Shown here piece after piece: positions 1 to 9,400 of a stretch of DNA of 64,000 nucleotides (positions are counted from its first letter, which is position 1; each line of letters opens with the position of its first letter). Source of the stretch: Actinomadura xylanilytica (GTDB lineage Bacteria > Actinomycetota > Actinomycetes > Streptosporangiales > Streptosporangiaceae). The DNA lies in contig NZ_JASNWE010000009.1 of the NCBI RefSeq assembly GCF_030283145.1, positions 1-64,000 on the forward strand, in the 5' to 3' direction. The notes below the pieces were generated by a model. That model made no database searches. It saw only the letters and a program-made list of their open reading frames with translations, and was not told where the DNA came from. The position numbers and the translations under genes were made by a program.

Positions 1-118
1 TCCCCGCAGACAGCGCCCGCCCCTTGCTGCCGACCTGCTTGCGGTGCCGGCCGACGACCCCGGTGACGTACTGCAGGGTCTGACGCGACAACGGCAGCGA
101 AGAACGATAGAAAAGCAT
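1..118 (-). CDS. IS5-family transposase, N-terminal part (cut by window edge)
   Basis: A 39-residue open frame starts at ATG 116-118 on the minus strand and runs off the left edge. It contains LSRQTLQYVTGVVGRHRK, which resembles the first helix-turn-helix segment of the actinobacterial IS5-like transposase group (the same group as the broken copy near 46.6-47.3 kb). It would begin the DNA-binding part of a DDE transposase. Nothing downstream is visible, so whether the gene is intact is unknown. No strong ribosome binding site is seen. Confidence 0.5.
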   Translation of the reverse strand, partial: MLFYRSSLPLSRQTLQYVTGVVGRHRKQVGSKGRALSAG

Positions 119-1640
119 GTGAAGCCATAACAATGGGGTGGTGGTCCAAGGGGGCCGGGTGTGGCTTATGTGAAGCTGCCGTTGATGGCTTGAGAGGCAA
201 GGCCGCCCGATCCCCTGGACGCTCTGACCACTGATTGAGAGCTGCGGATCATCGCTGTTTATGGCTTCGTCGGCGGGGCGTTCCTTGGACCACAGAGGCA
301 TAGCCTGAGGTGGGAAGGAACCCCCTGTTGAGCACAGTCCAGCGAGTCTGGGTCGGAGTCGATGTCGGCAAGGCCCACCACTGGACGGTGGCCGTCGACC
401 ACGAGGGCCGACGACTGCTGTCCCGAAAGGTCGCCAACGACGAAGAAGCGATCCTGGCTATGATCGCCGCAGCTTGCGAATTGGCCGTCGAGGTCCGGTG
501 GGCGGTCGACATCTCAAGCCGGTTGTCGGCGCTGCTCCTGGCCCTGCTGGTGAGCCATGGCCAGCAGGTGGTGTATGTGCCCGGCCGGACGGTGAACCGC
601 ATGGCAGGGGCGTTCGCGGGTGAGGGCAAGACTGACGCCAAAGACGCCCAGGTCATCGCCGACGTCGCCCGGATGCGGTCCGGGTTCCGGCTGCTCACGA
701 CCTCGCCGGAGATGATCCACGAGCTCGCACTTCTCACCTCCTGCCGTCGCGACCTGGTCAGCTATCGGGTCCGCATGATCAACCGGCTCCGCGAACTACT
801 GGTCGGCATCTGCCCGGCCTTGGAACGCGAGTTCGAGTACAAATCCCGGACCGGCCTGGTGCTGTTGACCGGCTTCCAGACGCCCGCCGCGCTGCGCCGC
901 ATCGGAGTGAAGCGGCTGACCGACTGGCTGCTGCGCCGCAAGGTGCGCTCCGCGGCCGATATCGCCGAACGCGCGGTCATGGCCGGCCGCGCGCAGCAGA
1001 CAGTCCTGCCCGGAGAGGCTCGGGCCGCCAGGCTCGTCGCGGACCTCGCCCAGCAGATCCTCGACCTGGACGAGCGCGTCAAGCAGCTCGACGCGGAGAT
1101 CACTGAGGTCCTCGCTGGAGACGAGACCGCCGAGATCATCCAATCGATGCCGGGTATGGGACCACTTCTGACCGCCGAGCTCATCGCACGGACCGGGGAC
1201 CTATCGAGCTACCGCAACGCAGGGCACCTCGCGGCCCACGCCGGGATCGCCCCCGTGCCCAACGATTCGGGGCGGCGACTCAACAACCTGCACCGCCCCA
1301 CTCACTACGACCGACGTCTGTGCAGGATCTTCTACCTGTCAGCCCAGACAGCCATGTCCAGACCCGGCCCCTCACAGGAGTACTACCGCAGAAAACGAGA
1401 CGAAGGGAAATCCCACGTCCAGGCCGTTCTCAGCCTCGCACGCCGCCGAGTCGATGTCCTCTGGGCCATGTCGAGAGATCGCCGCCGCTACACAGCAGTG
1501 ACGCCGACGATGGCCGCTTGACAGGGCATTGAGATGCCTCTGGTGGGCGCGGAGGGTTGTGAGAGATCACCCGTCCTACCAGGGCTTCTTCACGTTCCAG
1601 GGCCCGCCACACCGCCCGCGACCATGCCGTGATCACCCAT
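119..1640 (+). mobile_element. IS110-family insertion sequence (ends not resolved)
   Basis: A single DEDD transposase gene is preceded by about 190 bp of non-coding DNA (119-309) and followed by roughly 120 bp without a gene. IS110 elements usually lack terminal inverted repeats and target duplications, so the exact ends cannot be set from this copy alone; the span given is approximate. In IS110-group elements the long non-coding left end encodes the bridge RNA that selects donor and target DNA, and 119-309 has the right size and position for this. No RNA fold was computed. Confidence 0.4.
328..1521 (+). CDS. IS110-family transposase (DEDD recombinase)
   Basis: The protein (about 397 aa, normal for the family) has the two IS110 domains. 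An N-terminal RuvC-like DEDD domain opens with VGVDVGKAHHWTVAVD and includes KTDAKDAQVIA, and a C-terminal Transposase_20 domain holds the helix-hairpin-helix stretch QSMPGMGPLLTAELI and the serine region near AHAGIAPVPNDSG. It would cut and rejoin DNA guided by a bridge RNA. TTG 328 is preferred because GGGAAGG lies about 10 bp upstream; the longer frame from GTG 310 begins inside that site. The frame is uninterrupted, so the element may still be active. Confidence 0.85.
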   Translation: MSTVQRVWVGVDVGKAHHWTVAVDHEGRRLLSRKVANDEEAILAMIAAACELAVEVRWAVDISSRLSALLLALLVSHGQQVVYVPGRTVNRMAGAFAGEGKTDAKDAQVIADVARMRSGFRLLTTSPEMIHELALLTSCRRDLVSYRVRMINRLRELLVGICPALEREFEYKSRTGLVLLTGFQTPAALRRIGVKRLTDWLLRRKVRSAADIAERAVMAGRAQQTVLPGEARAARLVADLAQQILDLDERVKQLDAEITEVLAGDETAEIIQSMPGMGPLLTAELIARTGDLSSYRNAGHLAAHAGIAPVPNDSGRRLNNLHRPTHYDRRLCRIFYLSAQTAMSRPGPSQEYYRRKRDEGKSHVQAVLSLARRRVDVLWAMSRDRRRYTAVTPTMAA

Positions 1641-1784
1641 CCCACGGATGCTGGTGAAAAACGTTCAGTGCATCGTGATATTCATGCGTCCACTTTGCAT
1701 TCTGTTGATCTGCTGGAAGCGAGTCGAGACCAGCGGTGATGTTCTGAGCCAGTACGCGGTATCGGGTGGCAGGCGTCGAACCGC

Positions 1785-2212
1785 TTCCGCCTCCGCACGC
1801 CGGAACGGCCTACCGCGACGTTCGCCGAAGTGTTCGCGATCGCCGTGAAGGCCCAGCCCCGATACCGGTTGCTCGTCCTCCTGCTGGCCCGAAGAGCGGT
1901 AGGCCCCGACGAAGCAACTTCAATCGGATCTGGAAACGCGCCGTGCGGGACGCTGGCGCTAACCCTGCGCTGCACCTGCACGACCTCAAGCACACCGGCG
2001 GCACGCTCGCCGCACAGACCGGAGCGACGCTCAAGGAGCTGATGACCGGGCTCGGTCACTCGACACCCCGCGCGGCGCTGATCTACCAACACACCACAAG
2101 CGAGCGTGACAAGAAGATCGCCGATGCACTCAACCTGATGATCGAGGGACGGCTCATCGTGCCACCGGCGGCCGACCCGGATGGGCCGTCAGGAGCGCTC
2201 ATCCCTGCCTGA
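1785..2212 (+). pseudogene. Degenerate phage-type tyrosine recombinase (C-terminal remnant)
   Basis: Two pieces of one integrase lie in different frames. The first (about 1785-1900) reads FRLRTPERPTATFAEVF and then PRYRLLVLL, as in the mid-part of Streptomyces phage and pSAM2-type integrases. The second (about 1915-2212) holds the C-terminal catalytic part with HLHDLKHTGGTLAAQTGA, GHSTPRAALIYQH and a normal tail. The DNA between them, which should carry the first catalytic Arg, is missing. The second catalytic Arg of HxLR is also Lys here. The gene is therefore dead. Its 3' end lies about 80 bp from the tRNA-derived att repeat, the usual place for an integrase of this type, so it probably marks an older integration into the same tRNA-Gly. 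Confidence 0.8.
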
Positions 2213-2260
2213 TCTGGCACGGATCCGGCACGAAGACGAAGAACAGCCCCGATGAAGATC

Positions 2261-2301
2261 AAAGGCCCAGGTCGCCGAACGTCGGTTGACCTGGGCCTTT
2301 T
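2261..2301. terminator. Bidirectional rho-independent terminator
   Basis: A 13-bp perfect inverted repeat (AAAGGCCCAGGTC at 2261-2273, GACCTGGGCCTTT at 2288-2300) has a 14-base loop and T runs on both sides. Only its right arm is inside the att repeat, so the copy at the other element end has half a stem. It probably ended tRNA-Gly transcription (minus) and the old integrase transcript (plus). Confidence 0.75.
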
Positions 2302-2348
2302 AGTGGGAGCGGGCGACGGGAATCGAACCCGCGTAACCAGTTTGGAAG
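2290..2348. repeat. attL: displaced 3' end of tRNA-Gly
   Basis: 58 of 59 bases are identical to 51699-51757. It covers the T-arm, acceptor 3' strand, variable region and half of the anticodon arm of tRNA-Gly (read on the minus strand) plus about 27 bp beyond the tRNA. Identity stops at GGAAG, inside the anticodon loop. The lone difference is at 2336 (A here, G at 51745). Confidence 0.9.
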
Positions 2349-2349
2349 T

Positions 2350-2377
2350 GGCGATCTTGACCCCGCCGAAGATCGCC
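2350..2377. repeat. Inverted repeats beside the att core (left side)
   Basis: GGCGATCTTGACC (2350-2362) is the exact reverse complement of GGTCAAGATCGCC at 51672-51684 on the other side of the core. In the excised circle the two would flank the core, at 1 bp and 14 bp from it. GGCGATCTT (2350-2358) also pairs locally with AAGATCGCC (2369-2377). They are likely recombinase or excisionase binding sites; this is inference from position. Confidence 0.6.
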
Positions 2378-2456
2378 GCTAACCCACTAAACTGCAGGTC
2401 AGAGACTGTTTCGTATGCCATCCTGTCCTCGCCGATGTCGCTCGGATTTCCATGAT

Positions 2457-2485
2457 CCAGTGACAAATGAGTGACAAATGATCTT
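2457..2485. repeat. Arm-type integrase site, left (two TGACAAATG repeats)
   Basis: TGACAAATG occurs at 2461-2469 and 2472-2480, spaced by 11 bp (one helix turn). The 29-bp block matches 51634-51662 at 28 of 29 positions and in the same orientation. In the circular form the two blocks flank the core, as arm-type sites of lambda-like integrases do. The block also lies just upstream of int, so integrase might repress its own gene. Confidence 0.65.
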
Positions 2486-2498
2486 GCTCGGGGGGGGC

Positions 2499-3953
2499 AT
2501 GGGTTTCACGCGCAAGCGCAAGGGTCCAGAGGGGACCCGATACCAAGCGCTTTACGACGACGCTCGGGGCGTCCGCCAGACCGCCGGCACCTTCGGCACG
2601 CGCAAGGAGGCCGACCGAGCCTGGCAACGAGCCGAGTCACGTATCGCCGAGGGCAAGGCAGGCGACCCTCGCCGTGCCCGCCAGACCTTCCGCACCTACG
2701 TAGAGGAACGCTGGTTCCCGAACCACCGCATCGAGGCATCAACCCGCCAGGACTACGCATATGCGCTCGCCGCCCACGTCATGCCGTACTTCGGCGACAT
2801 GAAGCTGCAGGACATCACCTCAGAGACCGTCCGCGAGTGGATCACGCACCGCAAGAAGCAGGGCGCCTCGGCCTACAGCATCAAGTACTGCAAGACGGCG
2901 ATCCTCAACGCCATCTTCACCACCGCGGTCAACGACGGCGTGCTCGTCTACCACCCCAGCCGCGGCGTGAAGACCGACCCCGTCCCAGAGAAACCGCGCC
3001 AGATCATCACCGCAGACCAGTTCGCCCGCATTTACGAGGCCCTCCCAGACGCGGACGCCCAACTCCTGGTCGAGACCGACATCGAGAGCGGCCTCCGCTG
3101 GGGCGAGCTGACCGAACTCCGCGTGAAGGACCTCGACTTCGCCACCGGCATCCTCACCGTCAGCCGCTCCGTCGTCGAACTCGTCCCCAGGTTCCACCCG
3201 GAGGGCCGCCGCTTCTTGGTGAAGGACTACCCCAAGGGAAAGCGCTGGCGCCGCTTCAAGCTCAGCCCCCAGATCGTCGCCAAGCTCAAAGCCCACGTGG
3301 AAGCCAACGAGCTCGCCCCAGACGACCTCTTCTTCAGCCGCCGCCGAGACGAGCCACCCAAACTCGAACTCCTCGACCCCGACACCCTCACCTTCAACGC
3401 CCCGAACGGCCGCACCTACACCCACGGAACGATCACGGCCTACAGCCTCGGCAAATGCAAATGCCACCACTGCCGGGCCGCCTACGCCGCCTATCGAGCC
3501 GAGCGCCGCGCCCAGGGCAAGGACAACCCCCGCAACCCTCGCGTCATCGACGACGACCCCCACATCTCCGCCAACTGGTTCCGCAAGCACTGCTGGCACC
3601 CCGCCCGAGCCGCCGCCAACCTCGGCTGGTCACCTCGCATCCACGACCTCCGCCACGCCCACGCCTCCTGGCTCCTAGCCGGCTGCGCCGACCTCCAGGT
3701 CGTCAAAGAGCGCCTCGGCCACCGCAAGATCTCCACGACGGAGCGCTACCTCCACACCCTCCCCACCGCCGACGAAACCGCTCTCGAAGCCCTAGCCAAG
3801 ATCCGCGCCACCCAGGGGAGCCAGGACGCAGCCCCAGACCTTGAAGCTCAACTCGCCGAAGCCCAAGCGAAGATCAGCCGGCTACAGGCCGTCCTCGCCG
3901 ACCAGTTGGTTGCGCAACACACTGGGACAAGACCGGACCTGCGCTCTGTGTAG
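2499..3953 (+). CDS. int: Tyrosine recombinase (element integrase)
   Basis: This enzyme integrates and excises the element at tRNA-Gly. It has an N-terminal arm-binding segment (MGFTRKRKGPEG, then RYQALYDDARGVR), a SAM-like core-binding domain (about 60-160) and a catalytic domain with Arg in ESGLRWGELTEL, HDLRHAHASWLL, GHRK and Tyr in TTERYLH. A Cys/His-rich insert (KCKCHHCRAAYAAYRAERR, near residue 320) inside the catalytic domain is seen in some actinobacterial integrases and may bind zinc. A coiled coil ends the protein. ATG 2499 is chosen because an eight-G run just upstream can serve as ribosome site; ATG 2478 lies inside the arm-type repeat and adds only seven residues. All catalytic residues are present, so it should be active. 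Confidence 0.92.
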   Translation: MGFTRKRKGPEGTRYQALYDDARGVRQTAGTFGTRKEADRAWQRAESRIAEGKAGDPRRARQTFRTYVEERWFPNHRIEASTRQDYAYALAAHVMPYFGDMKLQDITSETVREWITHRKKQGASAYSIKYCKTAILNAIFTTAVNDGVLVYHPSRGVKTDPVPEKPRQIITADQFARIYEALPDADAQLLVETDIESGLRWGELTELRVKDLDFATGILTVSRSVVELVPRFHPEGRRFLVKDYPKGKRWRRFKLSPQIVAKLKAHVEANELAPDDLFFSRRRDEPPKLELLDPDTLTFNAPNGRTYTHGTITAYSLGKCKCHHCRAAYAAYRAERRAQGKDNPRNPRVIDDDPHISANWFRKHCWHPARAAANLGWSPRIHDLRHAHASWLLAGCADLQVVKERLGHRKISTTERYLHTLPTADETALEALAKIRATQGSQDAAPDLEAQLAEAQAKISRLQAVLADQLVAQHTGTRPDLRSV

Positions 3954-3999
3954 CGCGCCCCCTCAAGGTGGACCTGGACACAGGAGGAATTGATCACTG

Positions 4000-4203
4000 A
4001 TGGTCCCCACGTCCCCGAACGAGCAGGAAGGATCTGGTGGGCAGGCCGTGCGGGCCTATCTGGCGTCCAGCCGCGAGGAGATGCGTCAAGCCATCGACAA
4101 GCTCCGCAAGCTCGATGGGTCGATCACCTCCAGCCTCTCCCTCCTGACCGACATCCGAGTCGAGGACATCGAACGGCTCGGCGGGATCAGCGAGGACGCC
4201 TGA
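4000..4203 (+). CDS. Small hypothetical protein (67 aa)
   Basis: A short acidic frame begins at ATG 4000 with a good site (AGGAGG, 9 bp upstream), 46 bp after int. It contains a helical segment (AVRAYLASSREEMRQAIDKL) and a C-terminal stretch LTDIRVEDIERLGGISEDA. I do not recognise a family. Its position directly behind int on the same strand suggests co-transcription. No signal peptide, membrane segment or DNA-binding motif is obvious. The strong ribosome site and even codon use favour a real gene. Confidence 0.5.
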   Translation: MVPTSPNEQEGSGGQAVRAYLASSREEMRQAIDKLRKLDGSITSSLSLLTDIRVEDIERLGGISEDA

Positions 4204-4741
4204 CCGATGGAATCGACTCGGGCCGACGCTGCTAGCGCTCCCGGAGGACCTCGGCTTCCCGTTGCCTCCGCTTGATCAACCTTTAAGGCGAGATCCACCA
4301 CCCCTGCTGACCAAGGGCCCGCGCCCAGTTCGTGGCAGACGAAGTCGACCACGAATGGATCCGCGCGATAGACGACGAGGTGGTCTTCAAGGTCAGGGTC
4401 CAGGGGTGGCGCGGGGGCGTGTCTAATGAACGACGGATCGGATGATCAAGAGACGCCAGATGGGCCGACACCGAGCCTCGTAGCACGACCACCTGACCCA
4501 TCTCCCCCGAGGCTGTCCGTGATACGAGGGGAACCTCACTCAGACCCTCCATCGAAACTGGGGCGCTTCGGCGCGCCTTTGCGTGGCTTCGATGGCATCT
4601 GTCAATGAAAATGCATGTAATACGGCCTATATCTGCCGGTTCATGCATGTATCCACCGGCATTGCTATGTATTCGCAGCCTTGCGGATGAAGGTCGGTGG
4701 CCCGGGCGGAGACAGGTCCTGCCTCACCGAGAACTTGGAAT
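4204..4741. other. Intergenic region with a possible gene remnant and operator-like repeats
   Basis: No intact gene is seen. Around 4313-4438 the plus strand reads ARAQFVADEVDHEWIRAIDD followed by EVVFKVRVQGWRGG, which looks protein-like but has no start or good end, so it may be a gene fragment. From about 4600 the base composition turns AT-rich. ATGCATGTA occurs twice (4611-4619, 4643-4651). The second copy lies inside an inverted repeat, GCCGGT at 4635-4640 and ACCGGC at 4655-4660. These may bind a regulator of the defence operon starting at 4852. Confidence 0.4.
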
Positions 4742-4772
4742 CCTTGTACAAGGCGCTTACCGGTCGTATATG
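4742..4772 (+). promoter_or_regulatory. Likely promoter with overlapping palindrome for the first defence operon
   Basis: TTGTAC (4744-4749) and TATATG (4767-4772) are spaced by 17 bp, a fair -35/-10 pair. The -35 box is inside a perfect 12-bp palindrome, CCTTGTACAAGG (4742-4753), which would make a good operator. The first gene starts 80 bp downstream after a GAGGGGG ribosome site. Confidence 0.45.
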
Positions 4773-4851
4773 TCTTAGCAGGGTCCATGGAACACGCGTG
4801 GCATCTGCCCGGCCGCTTAAAGGGGTGTGGCCGTCCTGGTGAGGGGGTTGT

Positions 4852-6468
4852 ATGAGAGCGGCGACGGAGCCGCTGCTGGAGACGATGCTGCGCCGACTGA
4901 TGCAGGATCTCGCCTCAGACGCGCTGGTGCTGTGCGCTGACGGCGACGATCGGCCCGACCTCATCGTGGTCGATCGCACCTATGGATTGGTAGCCATCGA
5001 CGTTGATGTGACCGAGCACGATCCGGCGGCGCGCGAGCCTTTCGTCCGGCTGAACCGGAAGATCTCGGACCTGCGACTGGAAGCGCCCATACTGGAGCGT
5101 TTCCGGCCGCACCGCCTGGTCCTCTTCGGCGGCTGCTCCGAACCACTTGCCGGACCGTCGCACGGCGAACGGCCGCGTGCGCTCGGTCTCGCCGATGTTG
5201 AAGATGGAACATGGCTGGCCCGCCTGGAGCCACGGCCGCCCGAGCCGGACGATCTGGCGTCGCTGCGTTCCGCGCTGGCGCCCACATTGACCTTCGACGT
5301 CCGGTCTCGGCGAGGTGCTTTCGACCCCGGACGGGGGGAGCGGCATCGGCGGCGGATCGAGCTGGATGCCCGGCAGGCCACTGCTGCCACGATCCCTGTG
5401 GACGACGTGCTCCTGCTCTCCGGCCCGCCGGGTAGCGGCAAGACGCTGGTCCTGGCCGGGCGAGCACGGTATCTGGCCGCCCAGCATCCCGACTGGCGCA
5501 TCGTGTTCCTGTGCTTCAACAATGCGTTGGTGCCGTACTTGCGTCGCCTCGTCGAGGAGCACCCGAACGTCGAGGTCACGACGTTCGGCAAGTTCTCCCA
5601 CGCCATGAGGCATCGAATCGCCCTCGATGATCCGGCACGGGCCGAGGCCGACGTGGCCGCGGCAGTGGCGAAAGGGATCGACCCCGTCGTGGACGCGCTG
5701 CTCATCGACGAGTCCCAGGACTTTCACGATGCCTGGATCAGGTTCGCTCTGGCGACCGTGAGACCACATCGTGGCGGTGCCGTTCTCGCTGGTGATCAAA
5801 GACAGGCCCTCTACCGGGACGCGGACCGACCACCGGCCCTCACCGACCGGCGGGTAGCGCAGTTGCGGCTTGAACGTCCCTATCGCAGTACCCGCCAAAT
5901 ACTTGAGGCGGCGTCCACCACGCAGCCAGATGCCGAGTCGGCGGCAGGCGACGCGGTTCTGGACGGGGAGCCGGTAGAACTGATCTGGACAGAGAGTTGG
6001 AGCGCACAGGCCGCCGCCGTGGCTTGGGAGATACGACGCATGCTCGACCACGGCGAGCGGGAGCCGCAGGACATCGCCGTCCTCATCACCCAATGGAAGG
6101 GATCGCTCGGGCGCCTGCGGACCGCCCTCGGCGAGGCCGAGGTGCCCTACCTCGTGGTCAACCGAGGCAACGCCGCGACGTTCGACCCGCGCACTCCCGA
6201 AGTGAAGATCATGACGGTGCATTCCGCCAAAGGCTACGAGTTCGATGTGGTCGTGCTGTTCGGCCTGGAGACCTTGCCCAGCCCTGCCGGCGAGGACCCT
6301 GAACGTGATCGGCAGGCGGCTCAACGCGGCAAGGTCGGCTTCGTCGGGATGACCCGGGCCCGTGATCAGCTCCTCGTGACCTACACCCGGGACAGTCCCT
6401 ATCTCGGTCGGCTCCATAGATGTGCAGGCGTCCATTCGTCCACTTGGCCCGATGACTATGAGGTGTGA
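4852..6468 (+). CDS. UvrD/Rep-like superfamily 1 helicase with N-terminal nuclease-like domain
   Basis: This 538-aa protein has the SF1 helicase motifs in order: Walker A SGPPGSGKT (about residue 190), Walker B ALLIDESQDF (about 285), motif III AGDQRQALY, motif V TVHSAKGYEFDVVVLFG and motif VI GFVGMTRARDQLLV. The first 120 residues look like a NERD or PD-(D/E)xK fold, but the place of the ExK pair reads AIDVDVTE, so the nuclease site is probably dead. It would unwind or move on DNA using ATP. The next gene starts inside its last codons (GTGA overlap), so it is translationally coupled to the kinase cassette. The second cassette (35-46 kb) has no such helicase. Confidence 0.8.
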   Translation: MRAATEPLLETMLRRLMQDLASDALVLCADGDDRPDLIVVDRTYGLVAIDVDVTEHDPAAREPFVRLNRKISDLRLEAPILERFRPHRLVLFGGCSEPLAGPSHGERPRALGLADVEDGTWLARLEPRPPEPDDLASLRSALAPTLTFDVRSRRGAFDPGRGERHRRRIELDARQATAATIPVDDVLLLSGPPGSGKTLVLAGRARYLAAQHPDWRIVFLCFNNALVPYLRRLVEEHPNVEVTTFGKFSHAMRHRIALDDPARAEADVAAAVAKGIDPVVDALLIDESQDFHDAWIRFALATVRPHRGGAVLAGDQRQALYRDADRPPALTDRRVAQLRLERPYRSTRQILEAASTTQPDAESAAGDAVLDGEPVELIWTESWSAQAAAVAWEIRRMLDHGEREPQDIAVLITQWKGSLGRLRTALGEAEVPYLVVNRGNAATFDPRTPEVKIMTVHSAKGYEFDVVVLFGLETLPSPAGEDPERDRQAAQRGKVGFVGMTRARDQLLVTYTRDSPYLGRLHRCAGVHSSTWPDDYEV

Positions 6469-9400
6469 GCGTGGCGGAATTGACGGTGATGGGGGATTAC
6501 CAGGGCCCTGGCGAGCGCAAGACCGCCGAAAGTCTCGCGCGTGATCTCCCCGGCTCGTGGCACGTGATCGCCGGTCGTAAGCTGAGCGGGCCCCGCCGCG
6601 ACGACCTCGACCTCGTAGTGGTCGGAGACCATGCGCTTTTCGTCCTGGACGAGAAGGCATGGGGGCCGCGGATCGAACTCGGAGACCAGTTCTGGCGGGT
6701 CAAGCGCGAGGAACGCCGCAATCCGCTGGACCGGGCCAACCACCTGGCACGCGTGCTCGCAGGGCAACTCCGAGCCCGGGTGTCCGGCTACGGCTCGAAG
6801 GTCCGCGGGCGTCCTGTCATTGCCGGCATCGTCCTGTCCCACGACAATGTCGAGCTGGTGGTCGGCCCGACTTACGCCGATGGGGATGCCGTCGTCAAGC
6901 TAGCTGGTGCCGCGGCGTGGCTACGGCGGCAGGACGAGGCTTGTGGGGTCGGCCTGCAGGCTGTGCGAGACGAGACCATCGCCTTTCTCCTCGGTCTGCC
7001 CGAACGGGAGCTCAAGCCGGAACGCATCGGGCCGTACCAGGTGGTAGGGGAGATCGAGCCCATCGAAACGGCTCGTTGCTTCCACGCCAAGGACGGAGAC
7101 CGCACGGTGATCCTCCGGTGCTATCCGATGCATGGATGGGGTCCAGATGCCTCGCCACAGGCCATTATGAAGCGGGAGCGGCTCGCCCTGGACCGGCTAG
7201 AGGAACGCGACCGCGCCTGGCAGATCCACCCCAGTTTCGAGTACGAGGCACGGCAGTGGATCGTCGTGCCGGTCGTTCCGGCGCACGGCAAGAACTTGGC
7301 CGGCTCGGTGCGGATCGATGATCCCGCCAGGGAGGACGGTCGGCTGCCGCAGCAGGTGGCGATCGATGTGGTGACCGACGCCTTCCGGGGCCTGGCCGAG
7401 GTGCACGAAGTGGGGCTAGTGCACCGCGGGCTGTACCCCCGCCGCATCTTCTTCGGTCGCGGGCTGCGAGTGAAGTTCAGCGACTTCTACCTCGCACGAG
7501 TGGAGGGTGAACGCACCATCGCTCCCCAGATGAGCGCCGACGCCGATCCAGGTGTCCCCTACCGCGCGCCGGAGTGCCGAGATGGCATCGCGTACGCGAC
7601 ACCGGCGTCGGACGTCTACTCACTCGCGCTCGCGCTCAGTGGCTGGGTGCTCGGTGACCTGGCGGCCGAGCCTCAAGTAGAGGCGGTGCGGGAGGCTATC
7701 GTCCGGACGCCCGTCATTGGTCCCCTCCTAGCGGACTGCCTTGCCGATGACCCTCGCGAACGTCCGGAGGCCGCCACGGCGGTCACGCGGATCGGTCAGG
7801 TTATTGAGGCGATGAACAAGGAGCGCGTTGCCGTGGGGAAGACGGACGCCGCGGAAGAGTTCCGGGTCGGCGGCGTCGTCGCCGACCGGTACGAGATCAA
7901 GGAGAGCCTGGGGCAGGGCGGCTTCGCGCACACCTGGCGCGCATGGGACACCTCCGCCGAGGCGGACCGGGTCATCAAGCAGTTCCATGACGACGCCGCC
8001 GCCTCTCATGCTCAGCAGGAGTACAAGGCCGCAGACCGCATCCGTCACGACCACTGCGCCAGGGTTTATGACATCAGCCGCGAGAAGCCGGGCTACCTGG
8101 TACTGGAGTACATCCCCGGCGACAACCTGAGGGGCTTCGCCGCCGCCGCTTCACCGGATGCGCAGCGCTACCGGACCATCGCCTTGGACGTCCTGTCAGC
8201 CCTCGCTCACCTGCACGACCGTAACCTCGTGCATCGTGATGTCACCCCCACCAACGTGATCGTCACCCCGGAGGCTCGCGCCAAGCTCATCGATTTCGGG
8301 GTCGCCGGCCGGCCGCAGGCGACCACCGTGGTCGGCACCCCGCCGTTCATGGCCCCGGAACTGCGTGCCGCCCAGGGCGCCACCGCCCAGAGTGACCTCT
8401 ACGGGTTCGCAGTCACCATGATTTACACGATGCTGGGGCGCTACCCCTACGCCGGCGACCCCGCCCGCGGTGACGACGATCGGGAGCGGTTGCTTCCGCC
8501 GACCGACGACGAACGCCGGGCTTGGGGGCGGCTCGGCGCGGCGATGCTGGAGGTGCTGTACAGCGCCGTCCGAACCGACCCCGCCGAGCGTCCCGCATCC
8601 GCGAACGAGCTGGCAGCCCAGCTGCAGCTGCTCGACGAGATCGTCGAGCCCCAGGGGGAGCTCCTGGTCAACCCGGTCGTGGACCACCTGCGCGGCCTCT
8701 ACCGGGCCAGCAGTGTGGGCAACAGCGGCAACCGAGGCCTGGATGACGATTTCGCGCACCGGACCTACGTGCCGACCCTGCTGGACACCGAGTTGCTGCC
8801 CGCGATCGCCCGGGGTGAGCTGCGCCTGGTATTGCTGACCGGCAATCCCGGCGACGGTAAGACGTCGTTCCTAGTGAAGATCAGCGAACAGCTCCACCAG
8901 GATGGCGCACAGGTCATCAGTGAGAATGCCGCCGGGTGGCGGATGAATCTGGACGGTCACACGTTCGTGGCCGTCTACGACGCCAGCGAGTCGCACGATG
9001 GGAAGTCCTCCGACGACCTGATGCGCGAGGCGCTCGATCCGGGTCCGGACGAGGATCCGCAGCGACGCACCGTCCTGCTCGCGATCAACGATGGGCGGCT
9101 GCTGCAGTTCTTCACCGACCACGAGGACATCTACGACGACGATGCTCGTGAGGTTCTCGGCCAGATGTCAGGTAAACCCACCGGCGACGAGACGATCGCG
9201 CTGGTGGACCTGAAGCGGCGCACCCTGGCCCGCAGGCCCGGTGATGCCCCTAGCCTCGCCGGCCGCATTCTGGACAGCTTCACTGATCCGGAGCATTGGA
9301 AGCCATGTGAAGGGTGCCTGTCCCGGGAGGTCTGCCCCATGGTGCGGAACGCCACCGAGCTGCGCGGTCCGGCGCGGCCGGCCGTCGAGGAGCTCGTGGC

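Noticed and set aside
2478..2498. ATG 2478 as int start
   Set aside because: It is inside the arm-type repeat and precedes the G-rich ribosome site; it adds only seven residues.
2471..3844. 457-aa plus-strand frame overlapping int
   Set aside because: It is Pro/Arg/His-rich low-complexity sequence in the wrong frame of the well-supported integrase.
4915..6660. 581-aa minus-strand frame opposite the helicase
   Set aside because: Shadow frame; the plus strand has all SF1 helicase motifs and the proper overlap with the next gene.
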